Source: an uncultured Candidatus Saccharibacteria bacterium
GTDB taxonomy: Bacteria; Patescibacteriota; Saccharimonadia; Saccharimonadales; Saccharimonadaceae
Direction: 5' to 3'
Length of the DNA stretch: 64,000 nt
Assembly: GCA_947304155.1 (NCBI GenBank)
Contig: CAMZAD010000004.1
Coordinates: forward strand, 1 to 64,000
Part shown: positions 7,215-14,278 of the stretch, one piece after another
Layout: each line of letters starts with the position of its first letter
How positions within the stretch are numbered: position 1 is the first letter of the stretch
Translations under genes and position numbers: made by a program
The notes under the pieces: model-generated
Seen by the model: only the letters and a program-made list of their open reading frames with translations
What the model was told of the DNA's origin: nothing
The model's database searches: none

Positions 7215-8579
7215 ATGAGTATAAAAGCAAAGTTGATGGACAATATTCCTGGGTATAATAAGATTGTTTTGCCGTATCATTTTTTGAAGGCTGGTGTGGC
7301 GGGGGTGAAATATGGTTTCCCTGGCAAGAAGATGACTGTGATTGGGGTGACGGGGACAAACGGAAAGACGTCAACTTGTTTTTTAATCTGGAAAATGTTG
7401 AATGAGGCCGGACATAAGACTGGGCTAATGACGACGGTGGCTTGGGGTGGCGTGCCAGGAATGGCTGGAAAACCGGGCGATTCTGGGTCTCTTAGTGCGG
7501 ATAGCGACGGGCTTCACAAACAGACGAAGCATATGACGACGGTTGATTCTATGACTCTTAACCGTAGGATGAAAACGATTTATGAGGCGGGGGCGGAGTA
7601 CTTGGTTCTAGAGGTGACGTCACATGCGATGGTGCAATTTAGGACGCTTGGGATTCCGATTGAGATTGCAGTGATGACGAATGTGACACATGAACATTTG
7701 GACTATCACAAGACGTTTGAGAACTATCGCGCAGCGAAGTGTAAGCTGTTTAAGAAGGCGAAATATGGAATTGCAAACGCGGACGACAGGAGCGCGATGT
7801 TCTTCATGCATGAGGTGAAGGACGGGATTACTTATGGTGTGACGCGCGGGTCTTTGAAGGCAAGCGATGTAAAGATGAGTGCAACAGGGGTGAGTTATAG
7901 CGTGAAGGGGCCAGCTCTCAAAAAGAATTCGAACAAGGCGGATTTTCGTGTGCCAGATTTTGAAATTGAGACGCAGATTCCAGGGCAGTTTACAGTGTAT
8001 AATTCCCTGGCGGCAGTGGCAGTTGGTTTGAAGCTTGGGCTGACAACAGAGCAAATTCACGATGGAATTTTTGCGTTGAAGTCGGTTGAAGGTAGGATGA
8101 ATCGCGTGGCGGTGGGGCAAGATTTTGAGGCAATTGTGGACTATGCGCACACGCCGGATGCGTTCCAGAAGGTGTTTGATTCGGTGGCGCCAAATAAGAA
8201 AGGCAGGATTATTTCCTTGTTTGGTGGGGCGGGCAGGCGCGACGAGACGACACGCGATGAGCGTGGTGAGATTGCGGCGAAATATTCGGATGTTTGTATT
8301 ATCTGTGAAGATGATTCACGCGACGAAGACCCGATGGCGATTGCAAAGATGTTCTTAGTTGGGTGTGAGCGCGCTGGGATGAAGCTGGACGAGAACGTGT
8401 TTATAGAGATAGACCGCAAGAAAGCGATTGCGAAGGCGGTTGGCATGGCGAAGAAGGGGGATATTGTGTTGGTGCTCGGTAAGGGGCACGAGAAGACGAT
8501 TCTTCGTAAAGATGGCGCGCACCCGTTTGAAGATTTAGTAGAGACGGAAAAAGCGATTAAGAAGCTACTTAAGAAATAA
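7215..8579 (+). CDS. murE: MurE-type UDP-N-acetylmuramyl peptide synthetase lacking the N-terminal domain
   Basis: Mur ligases add an amino acid to UDP-MurNAc peptides using ATP. 454 residues. The P-loop GTNGKT is already at residues 47-52, so the usual N-terminal UDP-binding domain of about 90 residues is reduced to a short helix. The middle domain keeps THEHLDYHKT and the modified-lysine region AAKCKLF; the C-terminal domain has TPDAF, GGAGRRDETTR and DDSRDEDP at 366-373. In MurE the last motif reads DNPRxEDP in diaminopimelate enzymes, and the Arg is present here. The amino acid added cannot be settled from sequence. The message is predicted leaderless. Confidence 0.85.
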   Translation: MSIKAKLMDNIPGYNKIVLPYHFLKAGVAGVKYGFPGKKMTVIGVTGTNGKTSTCFLIWKMLNEAGHKTGLMTTVAWGGVPGMAGKPGDSGSLSADSDGLHKQTKHMTTVDSMTLNRRMKTIYEAGAEYLVLEVTSHAMVQFRTLGIPIEIAVMTNVTHEHLDYHKTFENYRAAKCKLFKKAKYGIANADDRSAMFFMHEVKDGITYGVTRGSLKASDVKMSATGVSYSVKGPALKKNSNKADFRVPDFEIETQIPGQFTVYNSLAAVAVGLKLGLTTEQIHDGIFALKSVEGRMNRVAVGQDFEAIVDYAHTPDAFQKVFDSVAPNKKGRIISLFGGAGRRDETTRDERGEIAAKYSDVCIICEDDSRDEDPMAIAKMFLVGCERAGMKLDENVFIEIDRKKAIAKAVGMAKKGDIVLVLGKGHEKTILRKDGAHPFEDLVETEKAIKKLLKK

Positions 8580-8606
8580 AAATAAGCCCTGAGGGGCTTA
8601 TTTTTA
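8578..8606. terminator. Bidirectional terminator between the two Mur-ligase genes
   Basis: AAAATAAGCCC/GGGCTTATTTTT with a short loop sits in the 35-base gap between the convergent genes. Confidence 0.85.
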
Positions 8607-8614
8607 GATGTAGC

Positions 8615-9433
8615 TTAAGCGCTTGGCTGATCTGGGTTGTAGTCGGCGATGCCGTTTTCGATTGCTTCAGTGGTGAAGCCGAGGGCTTCGGCGGTGGCGG
8701 CGGCGCAGGCCATGTATGAAACAGTGGTTTCGCCTGGGAGAAAGCTAGCGGTGACGAAGCGGTGGCCATCGTAGTTGAGGTGTGCTTCGCTACCCTTCTT
8801 GTAGAGTTTTGAAGATTCAATTAAGAGGTCGGCACGGTAATCGGTGCCGTAGGTGACGGTTCCCTGTTCGCCTTTGAAGGTTTTCTCAAAGGTCTCGTAG
8901 TTCTTGTCGTCGCGGTTTAAGATAACGAAAGCTGGTTTCATATCGAAGAGGGTGTTGTCGTCAGCTTCGTAATCTTTAGCGGTGCTGTCTTGAAGTTTTG
9001 CTGGGACATAATCGGTGAGGACGGCAGCGTGAATTTTAAGTTCGGCAAAGGTGTCGTTTGCGAGGGATTCGGCTGGAGCAGTGGTGATTACCCAGTTAGC
9101 GCCAGCTTTCCAAGCGTCGCTTAAGAATTTATGTAGCATGCCAGTTTTAATCTCGGTTTCAGAAGCGAGAGTGGCGACGCGTTCTTCGGCGTCGGTGAGG
9201 ATGTGATGGAGGAAGTGTGCAACGGTGGCCTTGCCGGTGGTGCCGGTGACACAGATAAGTTTCATGTCACGAGCAGGGTGGCCATAATAGATGCCAAAGA
9301 ATTTGGCTTTCAAGCGGTTTTTAGTGAGTTTTTTCTTCTTTTTTGGGGCAGCTGGCTTCGAATCTTTCTTGGATTTTTCAGACACAGCTTGATTATCGTA
9401 GATATTTGCGATTTCAGACTTTTCTTCCGGCAT
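8615..9433 (-). CDS. Degenerate, truncated Mur-ligase-like protein
   Basis: 272 residues. After a Lys/Ala/Pro-rich N-terminus (residues 1-45) comes a Mur-ligase central domain: FFGIYYGHPARDMKLI, then the nucleotide loop GTTGKAT at 64-70, where the P-loop Ser/Thr is Ala69. The matched Mur features continue through a Cys-poor Rossmann-like fold to GETTVSYMACAAATAE and stop; the whole C-terminal amino-acid-binding domain is missing, and no remnant of it follows. It keeps an intact frame and a ribosome site (GAGGAGAAAG), so it is probably functional but not a canonical ligase. It is convergent with the MurE-type gene. Confidence 0.7.
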   Translation of the reverse strand: MPEEKSEIANIYDNQAVSEKSKKDSKPAAPKKKKKLTKNRLKAKFFGIYYGHPARDMKLICVTGTTGKATVAHFLHHILTDAEERVATLASETEIKTGMLHKFLSDAWKAGANWVITTAPAESLANDTFAELKIHAAVLTDYVPAKLQDSTAKDYEADDNTLFDMKPAFVILNRDDKNYETFEKTFKGEQGTVTYGTDYRADLLIESSKLYKKGSEAHLNYDGHRFVTASFLPGETTVSYMACAAATAEALGFTTEAIENGIADYNPDQPSA

Positions 9434-9541
9434 AACTTTCTCCTCACTTTTCTATCTTTAATATAGCACAGGTCAGGTGTTTTCGCAAAGGGTGAGTAAT
9501 AGGGGTTTTAAGGTGACGGGATTTATGGTAAGATTGGAGAT

Positions 9542-9629
9542 GGAAGCGTGGCCGAGTGGTTGAAGGCGCACGACTCGAAATCGTGTGGGCAGCAATGTCT
9601 CGGAGGTTCGAATCCTCTCGCTTCCGCCA
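9542..9629 (+). tRNA. tRNA-Ser(CGA)
   Basis: A complete cloverleaf with a long variable arm: acceptor GGAAGCG/CGCTTCC, anticodon stem CACGA/TCGTG with loop CTCGAAA (anticodon CGA), T-loop TTCGAAT and an encoded CCA end. It reads UCG serine codons. Confidence 0.95.
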
Positions 9630-9655
9630 TTTTTCTTAAAAATGTCGTCAGCGAC

Positions 9656-9670
9656 GCGTCCCAAGGGGCG
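9656..9670. repeat. 15-base repeat, copy 1
   Basis: GCGTCCCAAGGGGCG occurs here and identically at 17066-17080. Its centre CCCAAGGGG also recurs, inverted, in the hairpin repeats near 19.7 kb. Confidence 0.6.
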
Positions 9671-9672
9671 AA

Positions 9673-9683
9673 CGCTTCCGCCA
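9673..9683 (+). repeat. Short copy of the tRNA-Ser 3' end
   Basis: CGCTTCCGCCA repeats the last 11 bases of the tRNA-Ser(CGA) gene 54 bases downstream of the original. Such a copy can be an attachment-site remnant, but 11 bases is short and may be chance or a local duplication. Confidence 0.3.
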
Positions 9684-9698
9684 GGAAGAATAAAAATG

Positions 9699-9719
9699 AG
9701 GCCCAGAGGGTCTTTTTTT
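9699..9719 (+). terminator. Terminator downstream of tRNA-Ser(CGA)
   Basis: AGGCCC/GGGTCT stem with a three-base loop and seven T. Confidence 0.7.
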
Positions 9720-9721
9720 GT

Positions 9722-9765
9722 TATAATATAGCTAGAACATGTTGGTGGAACATTTTCGTACGTTA
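9722..9765 (+). promoter_or_regulatory. -10 box and leader motif of the 9810 gene
   Basis: TATAAT at 9722-9727 is followed after 15 bases by TGGTGG (9743-9748), nine bases, and GTACGTTA (9758-9765). The same arrangement precedes the 29150 gene. Here the motif overlaps a hairpin GGAACAT/ATGTTCC (9747-9771). Confidence 0.6.
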
Positions 9766-9809
9766 TGTTCCTTCTTGTAGAGTTTGTCGTCCTGAGGAGG
9801 TGATTTTTG

Positions 9810-10316
9810 ATGACGAGTTCGTGTGCTATACCGGAAAAGTTGAACTATCTTAATGCGCGCAGGGAGTATCGCTTTGCTAAGAAGAAATGGAAGGTGATAT
9901 CAAAATTTAATCTTTCCCTGATACATGATCTAGGTGAATTAAGAATTAGGCACTTCCCTTTTAATAAGCAGGACTTCGATGAAGAGAGGTCGATAGTTGA
10001 GGACACTATAAAGTGCCATGGCTATCGCATTTCGGATGAGAAGCTGTCGGGCGGAACTAGTGTATATACTATAGAGCCTGTATCGGATTTTGTTGGCATA
10101 GTCGCAAGACCGATGCCGCATGTGCGGAATCTTGGCCCGACGTATACCTGGTCCGATAAGAAGCGAGTTTTTCGGCTTTGTGCTAACAAGGTTTTTTGGA
10201 CTTTGTGTTTTACTCTTAGTCCATCTTATCTTGATACTGGGCTCGAACGCGACAGATATCGACACGCTAAGAAAGAATATAAGTCTTATCTCAGAAGAAA
10301 AAAGAAGGAGAAGTAG
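9810..10316 (+). CDS. Basic protein of unknown function
   Basis: 168 residues, rich in Lys and Arg at both ends (NARREYRFAKKKWK near the start, RRKKKEK at the end), with no signal peptide and one moderately hydrophobic stretch near residues 125-140. No family recognised. ATG 9810 is chosen over the TTG at 9807 because GAGGAGG (9794-9800) is nine bases upstream. It has a leader of about 75 bases that shares a motif with the 29150 gene, and lies between two tRNA genes in what looks like an accessory patch. Confidence 0.65.
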   Translation: MTSSCAIPEKLNYLNARREYRFAKKKWKVISKFNLSLIHDLGELRIRHFPFNKQDFDEERSIVEDTIKCHGYRISDEKLSGGTSVYTIEPVSDFVGIVARPMPHVRNLGPTYTWSDKKRVFRLCANKVFWTLCFTLSPSYLDTGLERDRYRHAKKEYKSYLRRKKKEK

Positions 10317-10319
10317 GTG

Positions 10320-10347
10320 ATGCCCGGCGCAATGCGCTGGGCATTTT
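10320..10347 (+). terminator. Terminator after the 9810 gene
   Basis: ATGCCCGGCGCA and TGCGCTGGGCAT form a near-perfect stem followed by TTTT. Confidence 0.75.
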
Positions 10348-10365
10348 CTTGCTATGAAAATACGC

Positions 10366-10485
10366 GACAGGATACGTTCTTGCTTCGCAAGAACTACGTC
10401 GGGCGTCGTCTCCGAAAAATGAAAGTGAACTTTCTTTTTTCGTCGAGCTCCTACGACGTCCGAACCTGCGGTTCGTATCCTTGTC
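10366..10485. repeat. Multibranched inverted-repeat element
   Basis: An outer stem GACAGGATACG (10366-10376) with CGTATCCTTGTC (10474-10485) encloses a perfect hairpin TTCTTGCTTCGCAAGAA (10377-10393), a central stem GGGCGTCGT (10401-10409) with ACGACGTCC (10453-10461) capped by GAAAAATGAAAG/CTTTCTTTTTTC, and a second perfect hairpin CGAACCTGCGGTTCG (10461-10475). The element is GC-richer than its surroundings and has no coding potential. It could be a structured RNA or a miniature mobile element. Confidence 0.6.
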
Positions 10486-10498
10486 TAGATTTAACAGA

Positions 10499-10532
10499 AT
10501 AAAAAAAGAAGGCTTTCAGCCTTATTTTTTTA
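10499..10532 (-). terminator. Terminator of tRNA-Arg, possibly bidirectional
   Basis: AAGGCT/AGCCTT with a three-base loop, flanked by A-runs on one side and T-runs on the other. Confidence 0.8.
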
Positions 10533-10535
10533 TTC

Positions 10536-10612
10536 TGGTACACCCGACAGGATTCGAACCTACGACCTTTTGCTCCGCAAGCAAACGCTCTATCCAGCTG
10601 AGCTACGGGTGC
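10536..10612 (-). tRNA. tRNA-Arg(GCG)
   Basis: On the minus strand: acceptor GCACCCG/CGGGTGT (first pair G-U), anticodon stem TTTGC/GCAAA with loop TTGCGGA giving anticodon GCG, T-loop TTCGAAT and an encoded CCA. It would read CGC and CGU. Most bacteria use the ACG anticodon with A-to-I editing for this box. Confidence 0.93.
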
Positions 10613-10638
10613 ATATTAAATATATTCATGTAACTCTT

Positions 10639-10729
10639 GGTGTGGATACCGCTACGAGAGCAGTTTAAAAGCTTGCTTCAGATAGCGATTCCACCTAGAA
10701 ATTAAATGAACATCGTAGATAAACTACGA
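10639..10729. repeat. Two hairpins upstream of tRNA-Arg
   Basis: An imperfect 57-base hairpin (GGTGTGGATACCGCTA at 10639 with TAGCGATTCCACC at 10683-10695) and a perfect six-pair hairpin TCGTAG/CTACGA (10713-10729) occupy the gap between the metallopeptidase terminator and tRNA-Arg. Role unknown. Confidence 0.45.
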
Positions 10730-10782
10730 CACTCGTATTTTATCACATTTTAGCGGTTTTTACAAGAGTTAAAAGAAATAAA

Positions 10783-10812
10783 AAAGCACCCAAAATTGCT
10801 GGGTGCTTCTTT
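10783..10812 (-). terminator. Terminator of the DUF1704 gene
   Basis: AAAGCACCCA/TGGGTGCTT stem followed on the minus strand by a T-rich tail. Confidence 0.85.
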
Positions 10813-10836
10813 AGGTGCTAGGTTTGGTTCTTGTCC

Positions 10837-12147
10837 TTAGGCGATGCTTTTGACGAACTCTTCTCGACGCTCGGAATCAAACATGAACTCTAGAGCTCTT
10901 ATTGCAAGATACTCGCAATTTACCGCTTCTTGTCTGATGCTTGCGGGGTCGATAGAATCCATCAACTGTTTCAACCCCTCTTTATCGAGAGTACTGAAAT
11001 TTAGATAGACATCTTGTCCATTCTCAATCAGCTCGCGAGCATACTTGTATCCTTCGAAGTATGCCCGGTCTTTCGTAAAGGCATATCCGAACGGATTGCT
11101 CGTATCCGAAATACCGCGGAATGCTCTATAAGTGTAAACCCAGAGCTTCTTTGCACGTGCTTCGCCAGTGAGGTCGTCTGGCAAATAACGATCCAACTCG
11201 TTAGCCGTCTCAGCAAATGACTTGCCAGAAAGAGCAAGTTTTTCGGCGATTATGTAGTAAGGTACTGGTTCGCTGTCGACACCAATACGTTCTCCCCACA
11301 TAACGTCCATCACTTTTGCCAGCCCCTCGTAGATTAGCTCATCGTCGAGTTTTAAAGCGCCAATGCTGAGCGCATTAATAGAGCTGCGCCAGTGAGCTTC
11401 AATCTCATGGCCAATGAGTTTAACCAGCTCTAGACCGGTCACTACTCGAGAGGTTGGAATGACTATCATTGGCTCTCCGGACGAGTTTTTGTCTCGTACA
11501 TCGATAGCGCTGGCGTCGTCGGTAATAATGACTACCCAGGGCTTAATGTCCGGATGCCGCTTGCAGTATTCGTGCATTACCCAAAGGAAGGCAATGCGGA
11601 TTTCTTCTGCATTAAACGTCGTCGTCTTCAGCTGCTCGTAGAACTCTTTGGTGATGTGCATTTCTATTTCACCAGTTTTTCCCTTCTTGAGTTCAAGGGC
11701 TTTTGCGACAGCATAAATGCAGATGCTTTCTTCGGGAACACCATACTTAGCCTCAACTGCCTCCTTTAATGCAAGGTCATCGTGGTTTAGTATGGCACGC
11801 GCCATTTTGATTGATAACAGTGCGTCTGTTATCGACCTGAGCGTGCGCTCGTAAATAATTTTCGCCGCTCTACTTTTGGCTTCGTAGGCTGCGATAACCC
11901 GGAAAGATTTCTCGATGGCGCTCTCCATACCTACGATTTTTTTGAGCAGCTGCTCATTGTAGGTGAATACTGGATTATCAAAGAATCCAGCAGCTGCGCG
12001 CTTAATCCAGTCGTTTTTAATCTTGCTAACACCGTCCGGTGTTACAAACTCGACTGGGTTGATGCTGTAGATTAGCATCATGATTTCTCGGAGAATTCTC
12101 TCCACTTTCTTTACTGCTTTCTTGCATTCTCGTAACGTTATTTTCAT
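10837..12147 (-). CDS. DUF1704/MATCAP-like zinc metallopeptidase
   Basis: 436 residues, no signal peptide. Residues 247-252 are HEIEAH, an HExxH zinc site, and 22 residues later YEGLA (Glu274) supplies the expected third ligand. Spacing and wording (IGHEIEAH, then YEGLAKVMD) fit the DUF1704 gluzincin family, whose human members (MATCAP) cut the C-terminal tyrosine from tubulin; bacterial members have no known substrate. The N-terminal half is helical and holds no recognised domain. Start ATG 12147 follows AAAGGGGGAACG. The long leader (about 85 bases) starts below a TATAAT box. Family assignment is by motif, not by a database match. Confidence 0.65.
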   Translation of the reverse strand: MKITLRECKKAVKKVERILREIMMLIYSINPVEFVTPDGVSKIKNDWIKRAAAGFFDNPVFTYNEQLLKKIVGMESAIEKSFRVIAAYEAKSRAAKIIYERTLRSITDALLSIKMARAILNHDDLALKEAVEAKYGVPEESICIYAVAKALELKKGKTGEIEMHITKEFYEQLKTTTFNAEEIRIAFLWVMHEYCKRHPDIKPWVVIITDDASAIDVRDKNSSGEPMIVIPTSRVVTGLELVKLIGHEIEAHWRSSINALSIGALKLDDELIYEGLAKVMDVMWGERIGVDSEPVPYYIIAEKLALSGKSFAETANELDRYLPDDLTGEARAKKLWVYTYRAFRGISDTSNPFGYAFTKDRAYFEGYKYARELIENGQDVYLNFSTLDKEGLKQLMDSIDPASIRQEAVNCEYLAIRALEFMFDSERREEFVKSIA

Positions 12148-12236
12148 TAACGTTCCCCCTTTCTTTTTGTGTTTTTAGGATGCAAAAAAAATAGAACCAA
12201 ATTTTTAAAGGCCGAAAGAACCAACCTTATGGCTAT

Positions 12237-12242
12237 ATTATA
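12237..12242 (-). promoter_or_regulatory. -10 box of the DUF1704 gene
   Basis: On the minus strand TGATATAAT lies about 90 bases upstream of the ATG, leaving a long leader. Confidence 0.6.
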
Positions 12243-12280
12243 TCATAAAATGAATAAAAAATCAAGAGAGAGGAGGTGTA

Positions 12281-12312
12281 AAAATAAGGGGTGGCACTAG
12301 TGCGCTCCCCTC
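12281..12312 (-). terminator. Terminator of the HIT-family gene
   Basis: On the minus strand AGGGG-AGC-GCAC/GTGC-CA-CCCCT is followed by TATTTTT. Confidence 0.7.
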
Positions 12313-12320
12313 AGAATTGT

Positions 12321-12698
12321 TTAGTTTAGTGAAAGAGTCTTCTGGATTTCGAGGAATTCGGCCTCTGAGAGCTCGAGAGTTTTGCCGTATGACCAATCTG
12401 GATCAAGAGGCATAAGGTGGACGTGAGCGTGAGGAACGTCGGTACCGACGACTTTCCAGAGAGTGCGGGCGCCAAGTTTTTCTTCCATGTTTTTACTGAT
12501 GCGTTTACAGACGCTCATTAAATGGGTGAAGACGTCATCTTCTAGGTCGTAGATTTTATCGACTTCGATTTTTGGAATGACGAGGGTGTGGCCCTTGGAT
12601 TCAGGATGGATGTCGAGAAAAGCGAGAACGGTCTCGTCTTCGTAAATTTTATAGCATGGGATTTCGCCAGCTACGATTTTTGAAAAAATGCTTGCCAT
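12321..12698 (-). CDS. HIT-family nucleotide hydrolase
   Basis: 125 residues. Small HIT proteins hydrolyse adenosine dinucleotides or AMP-lysine type compounds in the cytoplasm. The protein opens with SIFSKIVAGEIPCYKIYED, the typical PKCI/Hint start, and has the histidine triad HAHVHLMP near residue 90. Exact substrate unknown. GAGAGGACTT lies before the ATG, and a minus-strand TATAAT at 12724-12729 gives a short leader. Divergent from the sugar transferase gene. Confidence 0.93.
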   Translation of the reverse strand: MASIFSKIVAGEIPCYKIYEDETVLAFLDIHPESKGHTLVIPKIEVDKIYDLEDDVFTHLMSVCKRISKNMEEKLGARTLWKVVGTDVPHAHVHLMPLDPDWSYGKTLELSEAEFLEIQKTLSLN

Positions 12699-12723
12699 AA
12701 GTCCTCTCTTTAAATTTGTAATA

Positions 12724-12729
12724 ATTATA
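12724..12729 (-). promoter_or_regulatory. -10 box of the HIT gene
   Basis: TGCTATAAT on the minus strand, 25 bases upstream of the ATG, leaving room for the ribosome site. Confidence 0.6.
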
Positions 12730-12774
12730 GCACATTACCAGATAAAAATGACTTTAATTACAGCGTGGCTGTGA

Positions 12775-12780
12775 TATAAT
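12775..12780 (+). promoter_or_regulatory. -10 box of the sugar transferase gene, leaderless type
   Basis: TGATATAAT ends seven bases before ATG 12788. The ATG at 12779 overlaps the box itself and cannot be the start of this transcript. Confidence 0.65.
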
Positions 12781-12787
12781 GAAATTA

Positions 12788-14263
12788 ATGTTTACAAAGA
12801 GATTGGGTACGTTTTTTTCAAATATTGTTGCCATTGTGGTGGCATTTTTGATTGCTTATACCTTCCGCTTCGGTTGGGAACCGGAAGATACATTTAGAAA
12901 TATTAACGATGCGTTGGTACTTTCGTATCTGTTGTTCTGCTATGTGGCTGTGTTCATGTTCTATAAGAGCTCTGGTGTGACTTCAAGGCGCGGGATTTTG
13001 AGAATTTTTAAAGAATCGTTTATTAATACTCTGTTTGTGGCGGCACTTTTTGCAACGATTGTTTACATGACACATATTTCTGATTCGATTCCACGTCTGT
13101 TCTTTGGCTATTTCTTTGGATTCTACTTCGGGTTCTCATTTGTGCTTTCTACTTTGGTAAACTTCGTGATGCGCTCAATCCAGGCACATCATAAGAGACA
13201 GACTGTGATTTTTACAGATAGAAAAGACCGCAAGGTTTTGATTAAAAATTTGCTTAAAAACGGGGCGGATGATTTTGAGGTGATTGGACTGGCTGACCTT
13301 AGTGGTAAGACCGATGTATTTTATAGGGTTGAAACAGAGGTGCCAGAAGAACTAAATACGAAGGCGGCTGAGGCTGGTTTTGTGTCAATTGACCCAGAAG
13401 TTTTGGAATATAAGTTTAAGAAAGATGAGAATGACCCGATTTCATTCTTAAAAAACCACAACGTGGATCTTGCAATTATTGCGGTGGACCACTTGGACAA
13501 AGATAGGATTAGAAATACAATTGATCTCGTGGGCGAGATGGGTATTGAGTCCATGATGACACTTGATAGCTTTGCGGCAGATACGTTTGATTCAAAGATG
13601 GAAGACTTCGGTACGCTTGAAGTGGTACGTTTTGCGCCAAGGATTTTCTCTGAAGCGGAGCTGTTTGTTAAGAGAGTGTTTGATATTGTTGGCGGATTAG
13701 TTGGCTGTATTATTTGTCTTATTATCGGGATTTTCGTGGCACCATTAATCTTAATTGAAGATGGTGGACCGGTGATTTTCAAACAGAAGAGAGTCGGTAA
13801 GAACGGTAAATACTTCAATATGTACAAGTTTCGTTCAATGTACAATGACGCCGAGGAGCGTCGCAAGAAGTTGATGAAGAGCGGCAAGAACGAGATGGAT
13901 GGTGCAATGTTTAAGATGAAAGACGACCCAAGGATTACGAAGGTCGGAAAGTTCATTAGGAAGACTTCGCTGGATGAGTTCCCTCAGTTCTTCAACGTCC
14001 TGAAGGGCGATATGTCGCTCGTTGGGACAAGACCACCGATGATAGATGAGTATCAACAGTACTCGATTCATCATAAGCGTAGGCTGTCGATTAAACCTGG
14101 AATTACGGGTTTGTGGCAGACGAGCGGCAGGTCTGAGATTACAGATTTTGAAGAGGTAGTAAGGTTAGACTGTTATTACATTGATCACTATTCAGTGGCG
14201 TTCGATATTAAAATCCTGTTAATGACAGTAGTCGCAGTGATTACAGGTAAGGGCTCAGAGTAA
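12788..14263 (+). CDS. Undecaprenyl-phosphate sugar-1-phosphate transferase
   Basis: 491 residues. WbaP/WcaJ-type enzymes attach the first sugar phosphate to the lipid carrier for surface polysaccharide. Four hydrophobic segments occupy the first 130 residues, a Rossmann-like CoA-binding-type domain follows (about 135-285), then a re-entrant hydrophobic helix near 300-325 and the catalytic domain: FKQKRVGKNG, YKFRSM, then TSLDEFPQFFNVLKGDMSLVGTRPP and PGITGLWQ. All conserved motifs are present. The sugar is unknown. The gene precedes valS by 15 bases. Confidence 0.93.
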   Translation: MFTKRLGTFFSNIVAIVVAFLIAYTFRFGWEPEDTFRNINDALVLSYLLFCYVAVFMFYKSSGVTSRRGILRIFKESFINTLFVAALFATIVYMTHISDSIPRLFFGYFFGFYFGFSFVLSTLVNFVMRSIQAHHKRQTVIFTDRKDRKVLIKNLLKNGADDFEVIGLADLSGKTDVFYRVETEVPEELNTKAAEAGFVSIDPEVLEYKFKKDENDPISFLKNHNVDLAIIAVDHLDKDRIRNTIDLVGEMGIESMMTLDSFAADTFDSKMEDFGTLEVVRFAPRIFSEAELFVKRVFDIVGGLVGCIICLIIGIFVAPLILIEDGGPVIFKQKRVGKNGKYFNMYKFRSMYNDAEERRKKLMKSGKNEMDGAMFKMKDDPRITKVGKFIRKTSLDEFPQFFNVLKGDMSLVGTRPPMIDEYQQYSIHHKRRLSIKPGITGLWQTSGRSEITDFEEVVRLDCYYIDHYSVAFDIKILLMTVVAVITGKGSE

Positions 14264-14278
14264 AAGAAGGGAGAAGTT

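Noticed and set aside
8580-9433. Mur-like gene as a frameshifted full-length ligase
   Set aside because: No C-terminal Mur domain remnant is visible in any frame of the 35-base gap before the convergent gene, so it is a true short protein rather than a broken reading frame.
9542-9683. Integrated element with att sites at tRNA-Ser(CGA)
   Set aside because: The repeated 3' end is only 11 bases and 54 bases away, no integrase lies between the copies; recorded as a weak repeat only.
10639-10695. Possible 4.5S SRP RNA
   Set aside because: The hairpin has a suitable length but lacks the conserved GGAAGCAGC-type internal loop; kept only as an unassigned hairpin.
12250-12300. Possible 16-codon leader peptide on the plus strand
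   Set aside because: ATG 12250 to TAG has no ribosome site, the -10-like sequence belongs to the opposite strand, and nothing downstream on that strand could be regulated.
13321-13956. 211-residue frame antisense to the sugar transferase
   Set aside because: Shadow of conserved coding sequence; composition is low-complexity and there is no start signal.
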